Below, piece by piece: positions 58,501 to 64,000 of a stretch of 64,000 bases of DNA (positions are counted from its first letter, which is position 1; each line of letters starts with the position of its first letter). The stretch covers positions 3,337,862-3,401,861 of the forward strand of contig NW_017803046.1 in assembly GCF_001625305.1 (NCBI RefSeq), given 5' to 3'. Made by a program: the position numbers and the translations under genes. The DNA comes from Branchiostoma belcheri. Its lineage: Eukaryota > Chordata > Leptocardii > Amphioxiformes > Branchiostomatidae. The notes beneath the pieces were generated by a model that ran no database searches, had not been told where the DNA came from, and saw only the letters and a program-made list of their open reading frames with translations.

Positions 58501-58799
58501 ACTGGGCGAGTACTGGTAATCCAGGTCCTAATCATACAAACAAAATGTGAACAAAAACAAACTATAAAGCATTAAACATAGAGTTTAGAAGNNNNNNNNN
58601 NNNNNNNNNNNGGGGGTGAGAGGGGATTAGGGAGGAAGAGCGGTGGGGGGGGGAGACAAGTTTAGGGGGGAAAACAGTGGGTAGCAACGAAAGCAATTAT
58701 AATGGCTGACCAATCGTCAACTTCTTAACAATCCGTGATTTCAAACTCAAGACAAAAATATGTAAATTTCAGTTTTACCTCCTCTTCAATGGCTGCCAT
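55575..58799 (-). CDS. AFMID: Kynurenine formamidase (arylformamidase)
   Basis: Alpha/beta hydrolase that turns N-formyl-kynurenine into kynurenine plus formate, the second step of tryptophan breakdown. Eleven exons: 58779-58799, 58437-58527, 58138-58236, 57842-57890, 57548-57633, 57288-57360, 56998-57101, 56735-56813, 56394-56529, 55858-55962, 55575-55604. All GT-AG and in phase; 873 nt, 290 aa (human 303). Oxyanion-hole motif YIHGGYW has its His at 79. Nucleophile elbow [10 protein letters not shown] has Ser148; acid Asp233 in VFGEHDPP; base His265 in [17 protein letters not shown] is also typical. The last exon encodes only MIIKEMTTS. The exon ending at 55962 has a caagcagcag triple acceptor, so forms with one extra Gln are possible. 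No signal peptide, as expected for a cytosolic enzyme. Confidence 0.95.
58005..58063 (-). repeat. LINE 3' tail fragment, copy 2
   Basis: Minus strand ends ...GCTGGTGTGTTATGCCGAAAG then ATGATTATACCAGCTATACAGATACAGA. Same tail as the element at 59553-59892. In an AFMID intron. Confidence 0.7.
58592..58611. other. Assembly gap (20 N)
   Basis: Twenty N, followed by a G-rich stretch to about 58680 (ggggg, gggg, ggg, ggggggggg runs). It lies in the first AFMID intron, so the coding sequence is not affected. True length unknown. Confidence 0.98.
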
Positions 58800-58904
58800 T
58801 TTTGATGATCATCCACTAGATCTGTCATAATGAGAAAATTCAAGGCAGTTAAAAAAACTTAGGGGGAGGAGGAGTTATTTCAGAAGCCCCATTCTGTGTC
58901 AGGT

Positions 58905-59075
58905 CATTAGATCTGTTTACGTCGATGAAGGTTAGACATCCAGGTAATACGATACGGCAAAAAACAGTTACTCAAGCAACTGGATATGATTTTGAAAACG
59001 TCAGACGTTTCAGCTAGTATCCACTAGCTTTCGTCAGTGACTGAGAGACCAGAGGGGAAATGCAGGTTTATAAGC
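58905..59075 (-). repeat. Penelope-like element 3' end (probable)
   Basis: Minus strand contains CTGACGA, a perfect 7-bp stem AGCTAGT/ACTAGCT, then GAAACGTC and a short ACGT/ACGT hairpin (58993-59037), followed by a tract leading to 'CTTCATCGAC'. The pattern CTGANGA - stem - GAAACGTC is typical of Penelope-like element termini and their hammerhead motifs. No protein remnant was recognised. Confidence 0.5.
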
Positions 59076-59552
59076 ACAACCTATTGATTGATATGCAAAT
59101 AAGGTGAAGACAAATTTTTGGAAGTCGAAAAAGGAACAAAAGTCAGACAAGTCAAGACAAGATAATGCAAATTAGTCAGAAAGCTCCTGTTATACAGAAC
59201 AGGAGCTTAAGTGTTGTCTGTCCTCAGGGCTGAGAGTGCCAAAAATCAAGTGCCGGAAAGATCGACCCGTAGCCCCGGGGCCCCTTCCCTGTTGAGGGTG
59301 GGGTTGTACATTCTTTGCTTGGAGATTATCGGATCCAGCAAAAATACACATTTATATGAGGATCAAAGTTAAGTGAAAATATCCTTTGTAACGTGAAAGT
59401 AACGTTTAGCCTTAAATCAAATTGGCAGTACACTGTCGGTACCAATTCCACTGTTTGTAACCACTTTCGGATCTAGAATACTAGTATGCCTTTGGTCTGA
59501 ACCCTGACATGCCCTGAAGGCCCAGAAAGTGAAAGTTGGAGTAATGGGTCTG

Positions 59553-59892
59553 ATATCTGTCTGTATCTGTATCTGTATAGCCGGTATAACCGCCTTTCGG
59601 CGTAACACACCAGCTTCGCAGGCACGCGGCGCGGCGGCAGCTGGCTATATTACACCGATCGACTTGTTACACCTAACCCTTGAACTTCTAGCTCTAGACA
59701 TTGTTTAAAGCTATCTATTGACAGTGCCCCTACTGTACTTGGTGACAGTGAGTTCCACTCTGCGATAGTTCTAGGAAAGAATGAATTCTTGAACACCTCA
59801 ATCCTTGGTTGATAACTCTGATACTTGAATGCGTGGCTATTTCTTGTTCTCTTCTGAGCTGGTATTAGGTACTTAGTAGTTGGGACATCCAC
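59553..59892 (-). repeat. LINE (CR1/L2-like) 3' end with reverse-transcriptase C-terminus
   Basis: The 80-aa frame 59650-59892 reads ...YQPRIEVFKNSFFPRTIAEW then NSLSPSTVGALSIDSFKQCL, the usual C-terminal end of CR1-type polymerases (FFPRTI-x-x-WNSL ... S-FK). After the stop comes a 3' UTR ending GCTGGTGTGTTACGCCGAAAG and a terminal (ATACAG)n-type repeat. The element is cut short upstream at about 59892. Confidence 0.85.
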
Positions 59893-60470
59893 CAGATATA
59901 AACATTACCATAACGTTAATCATATGACATGAATAATAAAGGCACTGCATTTCTAGCTTCTTAGAGTAAATCACCGATTGTCTCGACCAAGGCAAGGAGG
60001 CTTAATATTAAAATAAACCTGCCCAAGGACAATATATAATGTCCTTGACCTGACAGACTCACCTGGTCTCACCTGGTCAAGTATGCAGTACCGTTACATG
60101 CTACAGCTGTTGTTGTTGTTGTCCTTGTTTAACGTCTAATATATCGCTAGACGTGGTCACTTGGTGCTCATGCTGGACATGTATGCATGACAACATCCAC
60201 GTACAGCAAGAGCATCCTAGCGAGGTCATCTACCTGGGCTATCACATTATATGAAGGGAGGTTATACACTTAATAAAAAATGAGGATTAAACAATGAGAG
60301 AATAATTAGTTTAAGCTATTAGTAAACAAATAGATATAAGTAATTATTGAAGAAAAAGGTAGGTTTTGACACTAATTATGCTCTAATCTTGCATCTATTA
60401 TGCTCTGATTTTTTACACAATCTAATGGTAATCCCCATTCTAAATGGTAAAGTCTTTCCCCATTTTTAAG
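59893..60470. other. Intergenic between AFMID and CCHCR1
   Basis: AT-rich, with a (TTG)n run near 60107-60121. Likely holds the CCHCR1 promoter at its right end. No exon seen. Confidence 0.4.
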
Positions 60471-60478
60471 ATGGCGGC
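60467..60478 (+). promoter_or_regulatory. TISU/YY1-type initiator at CCHCR1 start
   Basis: taagATGGCGGC matches SAASATGGCGGC at all but the first base. Such elements both bind YY1 and direct start choice on very short leaders. Confidence 0.55.
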
Positions 60479-63400
60479 TGATTTGAATCCTCCGGAGGCG
60501 TTCTCTCTTCCAAAACAACCTAAGAAAGGTAACATTACCAGTATGTCAGGGCGCCTATCTTAATTGAAACAATGTAGCAACTGATGAACGACTTCAGAGT
60601 TATGTTTAAGTGACTATATAGCTTCCTGTAAAGGATGTTGAGATGCTAACGTGAAGGGTTTGGGGAGGGGGGCGGTAAACTAAGAGTTCACGCGAATCAT
60701 GCCGTTTTACTTCACATGTAACATACTAGTAACCATGTAACGTCAACTTTTGTTTCCGTTTCTAACTACTCGTATATAAGCTTCTCAAACTACTTAACAT
60801 ACTTCCAACGTCTCGCAATAGTGATTACTAGTACAAACTAGTACCTAAAAAATAAATTTGTTTGCCCCAGGTGGCATGGATGCTCCCCAGCTTGTTCCTC
60901 CATCTCACTTTGAGACGCCTCCAGCGGAGGACCCCTGGACACAAGTCAGGAAGTTAACCAGGGACGTACTGGACCTCCGGACAGAGAACCAACAACTCAG
61001 GTTGGACTTCCTGAGGATAATGCCCTTCGGTCTAGACTCTCTAAAAGACATGTACAGCCAAACTGTTTATTACTCCGAAGTTTTCTTATTTTTACAATTT
61101 TTTCAGATCTTCTGACATGCAGTTGTGTAATGTTGAGTTGATTTTTTTCTATACAGACAAGCAAGAACTGCTGTAATACCAACTGGAGAGGTATGTATAA
61201 ACATTATCAATCCAGTTATGAGATATAGAGTAGTAGGCTAACTTCTCTTGGCAATGATTGAAGCTAGTAACTTACATAATGTGTACAACTGTATTTTCAT
61301 GATTTTGCGCTGAAATCAGAATACACTTTAATTTATGTCTATTATCTGTCTGTACTTACTATTCAGCCATGCATCAAAGGATTCCAATTCATACTTGCCA
61401 TATTGCTGTTTGTCCCCAGGAAATCAGAGCCAGGGTTGACTTACACAAATCTGGGAATGGGGAAACAACCAGGCACCTGCAAGGGATCATAGACAAACAG
61501 ATTAATGACATTGGTAGGTAATTTTTCTATGTTTGAAGCTTATTATGATTCTGTTATTTTGATTCTGTCCAATAATTTGTTTGTTGGTCTTCTTGCTACT
61601 GTAGCATCCTTCTAGGAGTGACAAACAGTATGTTAATATTCTTTTTTGAAAGTTGTATCTATGATTGTATGTACAAATAAATGTAAAAATCTTGAATGAA
61701 ACTAAGTGAAAAGTTTTGGTTCGCATATGTAGTTCACCTAAAGGCAGAGCTGACAGCGTTGAAGGCAGAACACAGTAGAGAAGTGCAGGTGCTGCAGCAG
61801 CAGGTGTCAGCTAAGGACAGACAGCTGGAGGATGCAGCTGTACAGGCCAGGAGGAGACTGGAGGAAGCACAGAGGAAACACCAAGATGAGGTACTGTGCA
61901 TGCTTGTCTTATATGTCACTAAGTGATCTACTGCTATCCGAAATCGATAGTGGTACATGTACTAGCTATTAAAAAAGTGTAACCTTTATTTATTGTGTGG
62001 ATTTTCCCTATTGCTTCATAACTGGCAGATACAGTTGCAGCATTCTGTGTTTTCTGTACATGTGTATGAAAACAGAATAAGGTCAATGTTATACATATAT
62101 GTACCACATCCCTGTATAAAAGTCTGGAAAGATGAATCAAACTCTGGCTATGGCTTCTCTATTAGGGGAGTGTTGCAATCACTGATTCATGTGTTACACA
62201 GGAGAAGATAATGATGTGATCTAGTATTTTCAGAACATCCAACACAGAAACAGATATTGATCTTAACTATTTTCATAGTTGCACAAGATCAAGGTAGCCC
62301 ATGAAGAAGAAGTCAGAGGAGCCACATCATCACTATCCAGTCTACAGAAACGGCTGGAAGAGAACAGGAATGACTATGAGCAGAGGCTGGCTGAGCTGGA
62401 AGACCAGATATACAGGTCTACCCTGGAGAAGGAAGAACTTCAGGAGAAAGTCAGGTACAATTAATACAAGAATTCAGTGTTCATTTTCACCATACTGCAG
62501 ATATTATTAGTTGTGTCTAAAATTGATGATTTTTGGTTATATGTTGTTTGTCTTGGACTCCTTGTAACAGGTTGCTAGCATATTTAGGGAGAAAATTTCA
62601 GATATAAGACTAATACTTGAGAATAACATAGTATTTTATTCTAACAGGACCACAGCAGAGGAGCTACAGTCCTCCAAAAGCCTGGTGTCCCAGCTCAGGG
62701 CTCATCTCACACAGATGGAGACAGACAGACAGGCAGCAGAACAGTGGAAACAGGAGAGGGGGGAGAGACTCAAGAAGATACAGGTACGTACTGGGATGAG
62801 TAGGACATGGACAACAACAAAAAAATAAAATACAAGTACCATAAAAGTGGAATGCTACATCATGAAAATTCTATATTTTTACAGCTGCATTGAATGCAGT
62901 GATGGTTAACCAATAATGTCATAAAAGATATCATAAAACCATGCATGACAAAAAGTAATGGTGATAATTAAAAAAGAGCTATTTATGTATAAATTGTAAC
63001 CTATAAAAACTGAATGTTCATTATCTCTATATGCAATGCAGGATCTGGAAGTACAGGTTGAGAACTTACGATCTACTGAACAGTTGCTGAATGTGAGACT
63101 AGCTTCCTTCACAGACATCCTCAGCATACAAGAGGCAGACATTACAAAGGTATTTTTCTTTCACCATAGATTAGAAGGTATAGAAGGTTCAAGGACATGT
63201 ATTATATTTCATTTGAGTAATTCATAAACTTTAATGCATTTCTGTGAGTGTTAATATCATAGGAATTCAATGATTATTTATACATATATATCTAGACATG
63301 TATACATTCTTCTCTTCTACTTATAAAAGACTTGTGCATAAACCATATACATGTACTGTGTGATTTTTCCCCCATCCAGAGTAAGTCAGATGGTAGTGAC

Positions 63401-64000
63401 ATGAAGAAGAGAATGAACAGCCTGCTGACCCGCTGGAGGGAGAAGGTGTTTGCCCTGATGGTACAGCTCATGTTACAGGAGATAGTGCACAAGAAGGACA
63501 TCGCCAACTACAAACAGAAGGTAGTCTAGTTTTATGTCGATTTCGGTAAAAAGCTTTAATAGTCAAATTTTGTGCTGTAAAATGAAGAAAACATTGCCAT
63601 TGGGCATTGTAAAGTGTCGGCCTCCATAAATTTTGTGGCCACAGTTTTGCCCAGATGTGCCCTGCAAACAACATATCTTGCTTCTAAACGCAGGTACTAG
63701 TGCAGTGCTCGCTACAAAATTTTGTGGTAAAGATGCCCCATTTTCCATTGGGAAATGTTCACTGAGAAGATCCCTTTCGTATTTTGTATATGCCCTGAAC
63801 CTACAGTTGTAAACCTCTGGACTTGAATCCGAACCTGGACCTGAACGTGGGTTTAGGTACACAGCACTACATGTACATGTACTCAATATCTTGTTTGTCA
63901 GGTTGCAGATCTGGAGGACCAGTTGAACAGCAGCACCAGTCACAGCGAGGTGCTGTCCCACATGCTGGCCGACAGGACAGCCGAGCTACAGATGGAGAGG
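60471..64000 (+). CDS. CCHCR1: CCHCR1, coiled-coil alpha-helical rod protein 1 (5' part)
   Basis: Long coiled-coil protein of centrosomes and P-bodies. Exons 60471-60528, 60871-61000, 61157-61190, 61420-61513, 61733-61890, 62279-62454, 62648-62783, 63042-63149, 63380-63520 and 63902 to beyond 64000; 378 codons so far, all junctions GT-AG and in phase. A Pro-rich start (MAADLNPPEAFSLPKQPKKG) is followed by nearly continuous heptads from about residue 50 (VRKLTRDVLDLRTENQQLR). The block LLTRWREKVFALMVQL in exon 9 is almost identical to vertebrate CCHCR1 and carries the family call. The start ATGGCGGC preceded by TAAG fits the TISU initiator. The gene is divergent from AFMID with 1.67 kb between the starts. 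Confidence 0.93.

Overview
The window is animal nuclear DNA, almost certainly from a cephalochordate (amphioxus, Branchiostoma type). The basis is intron-rich deuterostome genes with consensus GT-AG introns, short intergenic distances, many small inverted-repeat elements, and a LINE tail (ATACAG-type repeat, 'GGTGTGTTACGCCGAAAGGC'-like 3' end) that I associate with amphioxus. The species call is inference. There is one 20-base N gap (58592-58611). Gene models below were built by hand from splice signals, reading phase and family similarity. No transcript data were available.

Layout. (1) 826-21093, minus: a transmembrane channel-like (TMC) gene whose 3' end runs off the left edge. Thirteen coding exons were found, and at least one expected exon was not located. 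(2) 26410-30013, minus: an otopetrin (proton channel family) gene in five exons. (3) 31422-35168, minus: NUBPL/IND1, the mitochondrial P-loop NTPase for complex I Fe-S assembly, complete in 11 exons and 326 aa. (4) 35531-49984, plus: flotillin-1, head-to-head with NUBPL across 362 bp. (5) 52833-55346, plus: an unrecognised Lys/Ser/Thr-rich protein of 611 aa in four exons. (6) 55575-58799, minus: kynurenine formamidase (AFMID), complete, 11 exons, 290 aa, tail-to-tail with gene 5. (7) 60471-64000, plus: the 5' part of CCHCR1, a centrosomal coiled-coil protein, running off the right edge.

Main discovery candidate: the flotillin-1 gene carries tandem homologous exons. It has two alternative first exons, three copies of exon 3 (each 91 nt, residues 42-72 of the SPFH domain) and two copies of exon 5 (each 120 nt, residues 121-160, covering the second hydrophobic segment). 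The exon-3 copies are frame-locked: skipping all of them, or joining two, runs into an early stop. This predicts mutually exclusive splicing and up to 2 x 3 x 2 = 12 flotillin proteins that differ only in the membrane-binding head, all sharing one coiled-coil tail.

The gene company is also notable. FLOT1 and CCHCR1 both lie in the human MHC class I region (6p21.3), while TMC6/TMC8, AFMID and OTOP2/OTOP3 all lie on human 17q25. The window may keep an old chordate linkage that was later split. Repeats seen include four foldback (MITE-like) elements, two LINE ends, a Penelope-like 3' end with a hammerhead-like core, a tRNA-like Pol III unit and a three-copy dispersed repeat family.
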